Assembly (NCBI RefSeq): GCF_000429345.1
Contig: NZ_AUBR01000026.1
Coordinates: 1 to 45,510, forward strand
Length of the DNA: 45,510 bases
From: Desulfovirgula thermocuniculi DSM 16036
GTDB taxonomy: Bacteria > Bacillota > Desulfotomaculia > Desulfotomaculales > Desulfovirgulaceae
Direction: 5' to 3'
This document shows positions 23,541-31,345 of the stretch, in pieces. Position numbers and translations under genes: made by a program. The first letter of the stretch is position 1; every line of letters starts with the position of its first letter. The notes under the pieces were generated by a model. It made no database searches. It saw only the letters and a list, made by a program, of their open reading frames with translations, and was not told the DNA's origin.

Positions 23541-24290
23541 ATGAGGGTCTTTGCCATCAGTGACCTGCACCTTTCCTTTTCCCGCCCGCCGGACCCCGAG
23601 GACTGGGGCAGCAGCCCGGAGTATAAGCCCATGTCCGAGGTAGACGAGGCATGGACGGATCATGCGCGCAGGATCTTTGAAAACTGGAAAAGGATCGTTA
23701 CGGATGAGGACGTCGTTTTAGTGGGCGGGGACATTTCCTGGGCCATGCGCCTGGAAGAGGCGGTGCCGGACCTGCAATTCCTGGGCCTCTTGCCCGGCCT
23801 GGTGGTTGCTGTGCAGGGAAATCACGACTACTGGTGGCAGAGCATTTCCCGCGTGCGCGCCGTGGCGCCCGCCAACATGCGCTTTATTCAAAACGATCAC
23901 GTGCGCTTTGGCGGCCTGGTTATCTGCGGCACCAGGGGGTGGCTATGCCCCAACGGGGCTTTTTTTCGGGGGGAACAAGACTTAAAAATATATCGGCGCG
24001 AGCTCCTGCGCCTGCGCAATTCCCTCAACAGCGTTAAAGATCCGGCCAGCGAGATCATCGTTTTGATGCACTATATGCCCACCAACGAGAAGCACGAGTA
24101 CAACGATTTCATCGAGATCTTTCACGAATACGGCATAAAGCACGTGGTCTACGGACACCTGCACGCCCGCGCGTGCAAATACCGGCTGCCCGATCAGGCG
24201 TGGGGCATTAACTTTTACCTCACCAGCGCCGATTACCTTTCTTTTACGCCGCGCTTGATTATGGAGTGGCCCACCGCGGGCCGCCGGTGA
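23541..24290 (+). CDS. Metallophosphoesterase (calcineurin-like)
   Basis: A 249-residue hydrolase with the full dimetal site: DLHLSF, GGDISWAM, GNHDYWW, the VLMHYMPT histidine and YGHLHA. The GTRGW segment places it in the bacterial predicted phosphohydrolase group of this superfamily. No signal peptide, so it is cytoplasmic. ATG has AGGTGAGAGG immediately upstream. Its ribosome site and that of the divergent small gene form the near-palindrome CACCTCCAGGTG (23523-23534). Substrate unknown; a Cys-pair gene follows on the same strand. Confidence 0.9.
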   Translation: MRVFAISDLHLSFSRPPDPEDWGSSPEYKPMSEVDEAWTDHARRIFENWKRIVTDEDVVLVGGDISWAMRLEEAVPDLQFLGLLPGLVVAVQGNHDYWWQSISRVRAVAPANMRFIQNDHVRFGGLVICGTRGWLCPNGAFFRGEQDLKIYRRELLRLRNSLNSVKDPASEIIVLMHYMPTNEKHEYNDFIEIFHEYGIKHVVYGHLHARACKYRLPDQAWGINFYLTSADYLSFTPRLIMEWPTAGRR

Positions 24291-24294
24291 TTCC

Positions 24295-24386
24295 TGAAAG
24301 GCCTTTGGTGAGGAGGAGTTTGCCTTTTTGTATCTAAAAGTATAAACTGAAAGGCAGGCGGATGGAAAGCTCATTTTGGCCTTTTT
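24295..24386 (+). repeat. Tandem imperfect hairpin units between phosphoesterase and downstream gene
   Basis: The motif CTGAAAGGC...GCCTTTTT occurs twice: AAAGGC (24297-24302) with GCCTTT (24322-24327), then AAAGGC (24350-24355) with GGCCTTTTT (24378-24386). Each has a 19-22 nt loop and a T-run, so they look like two weak terminators in series; the second is 22 bp before the next GTG. Confidence 0.4.
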
Positions 24387-24407
24387 ATAGCGGGGAGGGG
24401 TTAAAAG

Positions 24408-24722
24408 GTGGCCAGATTCCTCTGCGATGCCTGCGGCCAGGAAGTACAGATCATCGACGGTATAGTTTCCTGGACCAGGGAAGAAAAAGCGCTTCGCAAT
24501 TTCAAGCTCACCCACAAGGGGGCGCCCTGCCAGCCGGACAACAACCGCTACCGGGAGCTTTACACCCTTACCCTGGCCAGCGGCTTTATGGAGTTCGTGC
24601 AGTACCTACTTGAGCGCTGGGCCGACGGGCTGGTCCTGAGCGACCCGCACACCCTGCGCGGCGTAATGCGCCAGCTGAACCTGCACATGCACGAAAAGCT
24701 GCTCATGCTGGTGGAGGAATAG
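24408..24722 (+). CDS. Small protein with N-terminal CxxC, function unknown
   Basis: A 104-residue protein starting MARFLCDACGQEVQIIDG; a third Cys and a His lie in KLTHKGAPCQ, so a metal site is possible. The second half is helical (GFMEFVQYLLERWADGLVL and LRGVMRQLNLHMHEKLLML). I do not recognise the family. GTG has GGAGGGG 7 bp upstream. Ends at a terminator shared with the convergent aminotransferase gene. Confidence 0.7.
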   Translation: MARFLCDACGQEVQIIDGIVSWTREEKALRNFKLTHKGAPCQPDNNRYRELYTLTLASGFMEFVQYLLERWADGLVLSDPHTLRGVMRQLNLHMHEKLLMLVEE

Positions 24723-24758
24723 AAAAAGCCCTGCTTTAGCTAGCGGCAGGGCTTTTTT
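24723..24758. terminator. Bidirectional terminator, overlaps the aminotransferase 3' end
   Basis: AGCCCTGC (24727-24734) pairs with GCAGGGCT (24746-24753), flanked by AAAAA and TTTTTT. The minus-strand aminotransferase stop (24736-24738) lies in the loop. Confidence 0.88.
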
Positions 24759-25941
24759 CCATACCCAACTCCCGGGCCAGCTGCGTCCAGGCGGGCAGGG
24801 AGTTGACGATCACCTCTTTCCTCACACAGTAGGAGACACGGAAGTGCCCCGGCTGGCCAAACCCTCTCCCTGGGACCACCAGGATGAGGTATTTCTGGGC
24901 CAGACGCACAAACTCCACGTCGTCGGGCAGCGGGCTCTTGGGGAAGAGGTAGAAGGCCCCCTGCGGCTTGACCACTTCAAAGCCCAGGGAAACCAGGTGG
25001 TTGTAAAGGAGATCGCGCTTCTCCCGGTAGCCTTCCACATCCACCCTTTCCCTTTGCAGCCCGGCCACCAGGCGCTGCATGAGGGCGGGGGCGTTCACAA
25101 ACCCCAGGATGCGGTTGCAGAAGATCAGCCCCTCGATGAGGAGGTCCGCCTCTTCCATCTCGGGGTGCACGGCTATGTAGCCGATGCGCTCTCCGGGGAG
25201 GGCCAGGTCCTTGCTGTGGGAGGTGACCACCACGCTGTTCCTGGTGAAGTGAAAGACGCAGGGCACTCTTGCACCGTCGTAGACCAGCTTGGCATAGGGT
25301 TCGTCGGAGATCAGGTAAATGGCCCTGCCCAGCTCCTTTTCTTTCTGCCGGATGACGCGGCATATCCCCTCCAGGCAACCCTCGCCGTAAACCACACCCG
25401 TGGGGTTGTTGGGGGAGTTGATTAAGACGGCCCTGGTGCGGGGCGTGATGGCCCTTTCCAGTGCTTCCGCATCCGGCAGGAACCCCTGGCCGGTGGGCAC
25501 CTTCTTTAACACCCCGCCGTGGTTGTCCACGTAAAAGCCGTACTCCACAAAGTAGGGAGTGAAAACAATCACCTCGTCCCCGGGCTCGAGGATGGCCTTT
25601 AATACCACGTTGAGCGCACCGGCGGCGCCGACGGTCATGATGACGTGTTTGGCTCTAAAGGGAAGGCCGGTATCCTGGGCCAGCACTTCGGCTATGGCCG
25701 CGCGGGTTTCCTCATAGCCGGCGTTGCTCATATAGCGGTGCATGCCCGGGATGGGGTTTGCGGCCAGCCTCTGCAGTGCCGCCTTGAAGGCGGCGGGGGG
25801 CTCCACTTCCGGGTTGCCCAGCGTAAAATCGTAAACCCGGTCGGGGCCGTGGACGGCCCGCAGCTTTTCACCTTCCTCAAACATGCGGCGTATCCAGGAA
25901 GCCTCGCTTAAGAAAGCCCTTATTTTTTGGCTGACGGCCAT
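24736..25941 (-). CDS. PLP-dependent aminotransferase, class I/II
   Basis: A 401-residue fold-type I aminotransferase. Seen are DFTLGNPEVEPP, MHRYMSNAGYEETR, the GAAGALNVVLKAI phosphate loop, NSPNNPTGVVY, SDEPYAKLVYD with the Asp that contacts the pyridine nitrogen, and SHSKDLALPGERIGY with the Schiff-base Lys; FRVSYC contains the carboxylate-binding Arg. The closest general groups are aspartate/aromatic or alanine-type aminotransferases; the substrate is not predictable and the neighbours give no pathway. ATG 25941 is preceded by GGAGG, but that site lies inside a strong hairpin (25942-25978). Confidence 0.9.
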   Translation of the reverse strand: MAVSQKIRAFLSEASWIRRMFEEGEKLRAVHGPDRVYDFTLGNPEVEPPAAFKAALQRLAANPIPGMHRYMSNAGYEETRAAIAEVLAQDTGLPFRAKHVIMTVGAAGALNVVLKAILEPGDEVIVFTPYFVEYGFYVDNHGGVLKKVPTGQGFLPDAEALERAITPRTRAVLINSPNNPTGVVYGEGCLEGICRVIRQKEKELGRAIYLISDEPYAKLVYDGARVPCVFHFTRNSVVVTSHSKDLALPGERIGYIAVHPEMEEADLLIEGLIFCNRILGFVNAPALMQRLVAGLQRERVDVEGYREKRDLLYNHLVSLGFEVVKPQGAFYLFPKSPLPDDVEFVRLAQKYLILVVPGRGFGQPGHFRVSYCVRKEVIVNSLPAWTQLARELGMEKSPAAS

Positions 25942-25978
25942 GGCGCGTTAACCTCCTTTGCTAGGAGGTTAATTCGCC
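25942..25978 (-). promoter_or_regulatory. Hairpin enclosing the ribosome-binding site of the aminotransferase gene
   Basis: TTAACCTCCT (25948-25957) and AGGAGGTTAA (25963-25972) form a perfect 10-bp stem with a 5-nt loop. After a 2x2 internal loop, GGCG (25942-25945) pairs with CGCC (25975-25978). In the minus-strand mRNA the GGAGG is fully paired and the ATG follows at once, so translation could be shut unless the stem is opened. Confidence 0.7.
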
Positions 25979-26041
25979 AGAAGGTCCCTCATACCCTGCT
26001 GCTCTTTTTATTTGTCCGGGAAGGGGGGTTGGAGAAGTTTT

Positions 26042-26680
26042 ATGCCCGCAAAAGCGGTTTTATTTGATCTCGACGGCACCCTGGTGGACTCCCTGCCCCT
26101 CCTCAAGGAGGTTTACTTGCGGGTTTTTGAGGATTTAGGCCTGTCCTGGGGGAGAGGTGACGTAATACAGTGGATCGGACGTCCCATTGTAGATATTGCC
26201 CGCCACTTTGCCGGCGGGAGGGAGAAGGAGTTTATCGACCGCTACCATCACCATTACTACCGGGAATACGACCGCCGCGTGAGGCTTTTCCCCGGCACCG
26301 CGGAGATGCTGCGCAGGCTGAAAGAGAAGGGCCTTGCACTGGGCATTGTGACTTCCAAGGGAAGGACCAGCGCCTGGCACACCGTCAGGCAGATGAACCT
26401 GGGGGAGTACATGGATGTGGTCGTTACCGCCCACGATGTGGAGAGGCACAAGCCCTTGCCCGACCCGGTGCTGAAAGCCCTGGAGGCCCTGGCCGTGGGA
26501 GCGGCGGAGGCGGTGTACGTGGGGGATAGCCCCTACGACGTGCAGGCTGGGAAAGCCGCGGGGGTGAAGACTCTGGGGGTCACCTGGGGCCTTTCTTCGG
26601 CCGCGGAGCTGGCCAGGTGGCAGCCGGACGGCCTGATTGACTCGTGGGACGAGCTGGAGCAGTTTCTGGCAGGCTTTTAG
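26042..26680 (+). CDS. HAD-superfamily phosphatase (PpaX/phosphoglycolate phosphatase-like)
   Basis: A 212-residue HAD hydrolase, subfamily IA. Motif I FDLDGTLVDS has nucleophile Asp9 and Asp11. An alpha-helical cap follows, then motif II VTSKGR, the Lys in ERHKPLPDPV and motif IV GDSPYDVQAGKAAG. Overall similarity to Bacillus PpaX (pyrophosphatase) is noticeable in VTSKGRTS and GVTWG, but phosphoglycolate phosphatase is equally possible. ATG 26042 has GGAG about 7 bp upstream. Its stop overlaps the stop of the convergent zinc-ribbon gene by 3 bp. Confidence 0.88.
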   Translation: MPAKAVLFDLDGTLVDSLPLLKEVYLRVFEDLGLSWGRGDVIQWIGRPIVDIARHFAGGREKEFIDRYHHHYYREYDRRVRLFPGTAEMLRRLKEKGLALGIVTSKGRTSAWHTVRQMNLGEYMDVVVTAHDVERHKPLPDPVLKALEALAVGAAEAVYVGDSPYDVQAGKAAGVKTLGVTWGLSSAAELARWQPDGLIDSWDELEQFLAGF

Positions 26681-26895
26681 AGGTTCTGCAGGGGGACGGT
26701 CACGCACTCCTCGCGTCCGCAGGCGGGGCAGCGAAAGAGGTGGCGGCACACGGGCTCCTCAAAGGAAAGGTTAAAGTAAGGGCTGTAGGAACCGTAATAG
26801 TCGGCTACCGGCCCGGCATCCTCCATCATGGCCCCGCAGGCGCACACCTCGCGCCTTTTCGTAAGCCCGTTGCACAGGGGGCAGGCCCTGCCCAT
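26677..26895 (-). CDS. Small zinc-ribbon protein, function unknown
   Basis: A 72-residue protein with Cys clusters CPLC, CAC at the N-terminal part and C-RHLFRCPACGREEC at the C-terminal part, with an acidic-aromatic stretch (ADYYGSYSPYFNLSFEEP) between. This looks like one or two zinc-binding knuckles. ATG 26895 has GGGAGG about 9 bp upstream. Convergent with the HAD gene (stops overlap) and divergent from adhE with 96 bp between. No recognised family. Confidence 0.65.
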   Translation of the reverse strand: MGRACPLCNGLTKRREVCACGAMMEDAGPVADYYGSYSPYFNLSFEEPVCRHLFRCPACGREECVTVPLQNL

Positions 26896-26991
26896 ACCTC
26901 CCGACCTCCCCGTACTCTTATTTTGTGGCCCGCACGGGAGGGCATATTCCCCTTGGCAGGGGAAAAGATATGGGGAGGGAGGTGTCGGCAG

Positions 26992-29700
26992 GTGGCAGAG
27001 CATGAATTCCGGAAAATAGACGAGCTGGTAGAAAAGGCCAACCAGGCGGCCAGGGAGTTCGCCCGGCTCGACCAGGAGGCGGTGGACCGCATAGTCCTGC
27101 ACATGGCGCTGGCCGGCCTGGAAAAGCACATGGAGCTGGCGCGCCTGGCCGTGGAGGAGACGGGGCGCGGGGTTTACGAGGACAAGGCCATGAAGAACAT
27201 CTTTGCTACCGAAGCGGTGTACCACAGCATAAAGTATGCCCGGACGGTGGGCGTCATCAAGGAAAACGAGGAAGAGGGCTATGTGGAGATTGCCGAGCCG
27301 GTGGGCGTGGTGGCGGCGGTGGTGCCGGTAACCAACCCCACTTCCACCACCATGTTTAAGTCCCTTATCTGTGCCAAGACGAGGAACCCGGTGATTTTCA
27401 GCTTTCACCCTTCCGCCCAGCGGTGCAGCGCGGCGGCGGCGCAAATCATGCTGGAAGCGGCGGTGGCCGCCGGTGCGCCGCAGCATTGCATTTCCTGGCT
27501 GGAGAACCCCAATTACGAGACTACCGGGTACCTCATGCGGCACAAGGGCGTGGCCTTAATTGTGGCTACGGGCGGTGCCGGGCTGGTCAGGGCGGCCTAC
27601 AGCACCGGCAAGCCGGCGCTCGGCGTGGGGCCCGGCAACGTGCCCTGCTATATCGAAAAGACCGCCAATCTGCGGCGGGCGGTGACCGACCTCATTTTGA
27701 GCAAGACCTTTGACAACGGGCTCATCTGCGCCTCGGAGCAGAGCGTGATCATCGACCGCGAGGTGGCCGCGGAGGTAATGGCCTTAATGAAGGAAAACGG
27801 CTGCTACTTCCTGAGCGAGGAGGAGGCCCGCCTCCTGGAAGAGGTGGCCGTGGAAAAGGATAGCTGCACCTTAAACCCCCGGGTGGCCGGGCAGCCGGCG
27901 GAGCGCATTGCGGAGATGGCCGGCTTTTCCGTTCCCCCGGGGACCAAGGTGCTGGTGGTTCCTTTGAAAGGGGTGGGCCCGGACTACCCCCTGTCCATGG
28001 AAAAGCTGAGCCCCATCCTTTCCCTCTACGTGGTGGACGGTTTTGAGGAGGGCATTAGGGTTTGCGAGAAGGTGGTGGAGTACGGGGGCCTGGGCCATAC
28101 GGCGGTCATTCACTCCGCAGACCGGCGGGTCATTGAGGAATTCGCCCGCCGCATACGCACGGGGCGCATTATCGTCAACTCGCCTGCCACCCACGGGGCC
28201 ATCGGCGACATATACAACGTCAACGTGCCTTCCTTTACCCTGGGCTGCGGGTCGATGGGCAGCAACTCCACCACCTCCAACGTGAGCGTGGAGAACCTGA
28301 TCAACATCAAGCGCGTGGCCAAGCGACGGGCCAAGCTGCAGTGGTTCCGCGTTCCCCCGCGCATTTACTTTGAGCCCGGCTCCCTGCAGTACCTCCGCAA
28401 GCTGCCCGATGTGGGGAGGGCCTTCATTGTCACCGACCCGGAAATCATGCGCCTGGGTTTCGTGGACAAGGTCCACTACCACCTGGGCCAACGCCGCAAC
28501 CGGGTGGCCACGGAGGTCTTTTACGAGGTGGAGCCCGACCCCTCGCTGGAGACGGTGTTGCGGGGCTGCAAGCTGATGGAACGCTTCCGGCCCGATACCA
28601 TCATTGCCCTCGGGGGAGGCTCGGTCATCGATGCCGCCAAGGCCATGTGGCTTTTCTATGAACACCCCGAGGTGAGATTCGACTACCTGAAGCTCAAGTT
28701 CATGGACATCCGCAAGCGCATTTATAAGATTCCCCCCCTCGGGCGCAAGGCCCGCCTGGTGGCCATACCCACCACCAGCGGCACGGGAGCGGAGGTAACG
28801 GCCTTTGCCGTCATTACCGACCGCGAAAGGCAGATAAAATACCCCCTGGCCGCCTACGAGCTGACCCCCGACGTGGCCATCGTCGACCCCGAGCTGGCCG
28901 CCACCATGCCGCCCAGGGTGGTGGCCGATACGGGGTTTGACGTGCTCACCCACGCCCTGGAGGCCTATGTTTCGGTGATGGCCTCGGATTTCACCGATGC
29001 CCTGGCCGCCAAGGCCGTTAAGATGGTCTTCCGCTACCTGCCCGCTTCCTACCGCGGGGTTCACGACGGCGTGGCCAGGGAAAAAATGCACTACGCCTCC
29101 TGCATGGCCGGCATGGCTTTTACCAATGCCTTCCTGGGCGTCAACCACGCCCTGGCCCACCAGCTGGGGGCGGTGTTTAACATCCCCCACGGCAGGGCCA
29201 ATGCCGTCCTGCTGCCCTATGTCATAGCTTACAATGCCAGCACGCCGGGCATGTTCGTTTCTTTTCCCCAGTACGAGTATTTCCAGGCCCCGGAGAAGTA
29301 CCGGCAGCTGGCCCAACTCCTGGGCCTGCCCGCCGGCACGGTGGAGGAGGGGGTGAGGAGCCTCATCGGGGCCGTTTTCAAGCTGTTAAAGGACCTGGAC
29401 ATGCCCCTCACCATAGCCGACCTGGGCATTGAACCTGCCGCCTTTAAGGGCAAGATTCAGGAAATGGCCGAAAGGGCCTTTGCCGACCAGACGGCAACCA
29501 CCAACCCCCGCTTTCCCCTGGTGAGCGAGCTGGCGGACATTTACCGCCTGGCCTACGGGCTGCCCCTCTCCCTGGAGGTCAGCGAAAGGTTGCTGGACTT
29601 TTCCCTGCTGCAGGGCCACGATCTTTCCCTGCCCCTTTACCGCACGCACCCCTGGGTGGGAGAGGAAGGGCGGCAGGTTCCTCCGGGAAACGCGCACTGA
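26992..29700 (+). CDS. adhE: Bifunctional acetaldehyde-CoA/alcohol dehydrogenase
   Basis: A 902-residue fusion that reduces acetyl-CoA to ethanol with NADH (or the reverse). The N-terminal CoA-acylating aldehyde dehydrogenase (about 1-440) has VPVTNPTSTTMFK, GVGPGNVPCYIEK and the nucleophile Cys246 in NGLICASEQ, the same number as in E. coli AdhE. The C-terminal iron-dependent alcohol dehydrogenase (about 455-890) has GGGSVIDAAKAM and iron ligands Asp650, His654 (FDVLTHALEAY), His723 and His733 (VNHALAHQLG...NIPHG). Such enzymes form spirosome filaments. GTG 26992 has GGGAGG about 9 bp upstream. It stands alone, so it is probably regulated separately; no Rex-type box is evident. Confidence 0.96.
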   Translation: MAEHEFRKIDELVEKANQAAREFARLDQEAVDRIVLHMALAGLEKHMELARLAVEETGRGVYEDKAMKNIFATEAVYHSIKYARTVGVIKENEEEGYVEIAEPVGVVAAVVPVTNPTSTTMFKSLICAKTRNPVIFSFHPSAQRCSAAAAQIMLEAAVAAGAPQHCISWLENPNYETTGYLMRHKGVALIVATGGAGLVRAAYSTGKPALGVGPGNVPCYIEKTANLRRAVTDLILSKTFDNGLICASEQSVIIDREVAAEVMALMKENGCYFLSEEEARLLEEVAVEKDSCTLNPRVAGQPAERIAEMAGFSVPPGTKVLVVPLKGVGPDYPLSMEKLSPILSLYVVDGFEEGIRVCEKVVEYGGLGHTAVIHSADRRVIEEFARRIRTGRIIVNSPATHGAIGDIYNVNVPSFTLGCGSMGSNSTTSNVSVENLINIKRVAKRRAKLQWFRVPPRIYFEPGSLQYLRKLPDVGRAFIVTDPEIMRLGFVDKVHYHLGQRRNRVATEVFYEVEPDPSLETVLRGCKLMERFRPDTIIALGGGSVIDAAKAMWLFYEHPEVRFDYLKLKFMDIRKRIYKIPPLGRKARLVAIPTTSGTGAEVTAFAVITDRERQIKYPLAAYELTPDVAIVDPELAATMPPRVVADTGFDVLTHALEAYVSVMASDFTDALAAKAVKMVFRYLPASYRGVHDGVAREKMHYASCMAGMAFTNAFLGVNHALAHQLGAVFNIPHGRANAVLLPYVIAYNASTPGMFVSFPQYEYFQAPEKYRQLAQLLGLPAGTVEEGVRSLIGAVFKLLKDLDMPLTIADLGIEPAAFKGKIQEMAERAFADQTATTNPRFPLVSELADIYRLAYGLPLSLEVSERLLDFSLLQGHDLSLPLYRTHPWVGEEGRQVPPGNAH

Positions 29701-29806
29701 AAAATTAAAGGGGGAATTGCCGCTCCTGCTGCGGACGGAGAGGGCGACAAACGGAGACTGTGCACAGCGCAATTAAAGGGGACGATGGGCGCAAAAAACG
29801 AAAAGG

Positions 29807-29837
29807 CCGGCACACGAAAAAGGGTGCCGGTTACTTT
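29807..29837. terminator. Bidirectional terminator between adhE and the Clp-fold protease gene
   Basis: CCGGCAC (29807-29813) pairs with GTGCCGG (29824-29830). TTACTTTTT follows on the plus strand; on the minus strand CCTTTTCGTTTTTT follows. The adhE stop is about 105 bp upstream; the intervening stretch has no feature I can support. Confidence 0.75.
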
Positions 29838-30667
29838 TTGGGTGCGGGTTCCCGCCCGTAGGGCAGGGGTATGTACTGCACCGAGGGGCGGCGCTGGGCC
29901 GGCTGGGGGTAGAGGTCCATGAGGGCGTATATCTCCTGGGGAAGCTCGGTGCAGACGGGCAGGCCCAGTTCTTTGAGCTGCTCGCAGGTGAGGGGGTAGT
30001 CGTGCGTCCACTGGCCGCTGGTGAGCAGCCGGCTGATCTGCCTCGCCCTCTCCGGGGGCATTTTTTCCACCAGCAGGTGGTAGACAAAGTCCTCCACCTG
30101 ATTGATGGCCTTAACGGCAATATCCGCCAGCATGAGGGTGCGGTCGTCCACCTTTTCCCTGCCCTTTACCTGCACGGCCTCCAGGATGGATGCCGCCGGC
30201 AGCTCGCCCAACTGGGGATCCACGGGCCCCAGGACGGCGTTTTCGTCCATGACAATTTCGTCGGCTGCCAGGGCAATCATGGTGCCCCCGCTCATGGCGT
30301 AGTGGGGGACAAAGACGGTCACCTTGGCCTTGTGCTTTTGCAGGGCCCGGGCAATTTGCTCCGCTGCCAGCACCAGCCCCCCCGGCGTGTGCAGGACCAG
30401 GTCGATGGGCATGTTGTCGGGGGTCAGGCGGATGGCCCGCAAAATGGCCTCGGAGTCCTCCACGTTGATGTAGCGCGAGATGGGGATGCCCAGCAGGCTC
30501 AGGGACTCCTGGCGGTGAATGAGGGTGATGACGCGGCTTTTTCTCTTTTTCTCCAGGCTGCGGATCAACCTCATGCGCACCATTTCCAGGTGGTACTGCC
30601 GGTAAGCCGGCAGGAGGGCCAGCAGGATGAAGATTATCCAGGCAATATCACCAAAAGAAAAGGCCAT
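29831..30667 (-). CDS. Membrane-anchored Clp-fold serine protease (SDH/SppA-like family)
   Basis: A 278-residue protein with an N-terminal transmembrane helix (about 7-21, DIAWIIFILLALLPA) and a Clp/crotonase-fold protease domain. Landmarks are PIDLVLHTPGGLVLAAEQIARAL (oxyanion segment), VPHYAMSGGTMIALAADEIVMDENAVLGPVDPQLG, where the Ser in AMSGG is the likely nucleophile, and a dimerisation helix near QVEDFVYHLLVEKMPPERARQISRLL. It belongs to the SDH/SppA-like family of small bacterial and archaeal proteases, possibly cutting membrane proteins or signal peptides. ATG with GGAGGTG 6 bp upstream. Neighbours do not suggest a substrate. Proline-rich C-terminus. Confidence 0.85.
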   Translation of the reverse strand: MAFSFGDIAWIIFILLALLPAYRQYHLEMVRMRLIRSLEKKRKSRVITLIHRQESLSLLGIPISRYINVEDSEAILRAIRLTPDNMPIDLVLHTPGGLVLAAEQIARALQKHKAKVTVFVPHYAMSGGTMIALAADEIVMDENAVLGPVDPQLGELPAASILEAVQVKGREKVDDRTLMLADIAVKAINQVEDFVYHLLVEKMPPERARQISRLLTSGQWTHDYPLTCEQLKELGLPVCTELPQEIYALMDLYPQPAQRRPSVQYIPLPYGREPAPKK

Positions 30668-30710
30668 GGTTTCACCTCCGCATTATTTTTTACTAGAGTA
30701 TGTATCGTTT

Positions 30711-30727
30711 AAACTGTGCCACAGTTT
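30711..30727. repeat. 17-bp inverted repeat, candidate operator
   Basis: AAACTGT (30711-30717) and ACAGTTT (30721-30727) are perfect arms with GCC between, 43 bp upstream of the protease start and in the AT-rich half of the 225-bp divergent region. The GC-rich remainder (to lspA) shows no supported gene. Confidence 0.4.
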
Positions 30728-30892
30728 TAGGAACAAGCCGCGGGGTAGGATGCTCGGGGCACGGCGGGAAGGGGCCGGGCCGCGCTTGGGTGCAGAAAAA
30801 GTAAGGGTGCCCGGGGCGGGAGGCCTTGCCTTGGAGGCCCTGCAGGGCGTAAAATTAAAGAGCGTTAAAGGGGCTATTGGGGAGGTTAGGCC

Positions 30893-31345
30893 TTGGGCTT
30901 CTGGTTAACCGCGCTGGTTACCCTGGCCGCAGACCAGCTTTCCAAGTGGCTCGTGCAGCTTTACATGCAGGAGGGGCAGACCATTCCCCTCCTTCCCCGG
31001 GTTTTCCACCTCACCTACGTGCGCAACCCGGGCGCGGCTTTTGGCATCCTGGCCTACCAGACCGGCTTTTTCATTGGCGTGGCCCTCCTGGTGGTGCTGG
31101 GCGTGATCTGGGCTTCCCGGCGGCTCACAGAGGACCGCTTTTTGACCCGCCTTTCCCTGGGTCTGGTGATGGGCGGCGCCCTGGGCAACCTCGTTGACCG
31201 CCTGCGCTACGGGCTGGTGGTGGACTTCCTGGATTTCCGCATCTGGCCCGTTTTTAACCTTGCCGACACGGCCATTGTGGTGGGGACCTTTTTCCTTCTC
31301 CTGGCCCTCTGGCGTGAGGAGGCGGGGAGAAGTGGAAAGGATTAG
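30893..31345 (+). CDS. lspA: Lipoprotein signal peptidase II
   Basis: A 150-residue inner-membrane aspartic peptidase that removes signal peptides from lipoproteins. Four hydrophobic segments are visible. Catalytic landmarks are VRNPGAAFG, GGALGNLVDRL and VVDFLDF...FNLADTAI, with Asp in each of the last two motifs. TTG start preceded by GGGGAGG. The gene overlaps rluD by 14 bp, the common lspA-rluD pairing of Firmicutes. Confidence 0.95.
   Translation: MGFWLTALVTLAADQLSKWLVQLYMQEGQTIPLLPRVFHLTYVRNPGAAFGILAYQTGFFIGVALLVVLGVIWASRRLTEDRFLTRLSLGLVMGGALGNLVDRLRYGLVVDFLDFRIWPVFNLADTAIVVGTFFLLLALWREEAGRSGKD

Noticed and set aside
26947-26964. TTCCCCT-TGGC-AGGGGAA hairpin upstream of adhE as a terminator or operator
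   Set aside because: No T-run follows in the plus direction and no known binding site (such as Rex) matches; too little to list as a feature.
27871-29316. Long open frame of 481 codons on the minus strand opposite adhE
   Set aside because: It mirrors the AdhE codons in a GC-rich gene, is rich in His/Gly/Val without domain pattern, and has no ribosome site; a shadow frame.
30750-30908. Short open frame in the region before lspA
   Set aside because: Gly/Ala/Arg-rich low-complexity translation with no SD; no gene supported.
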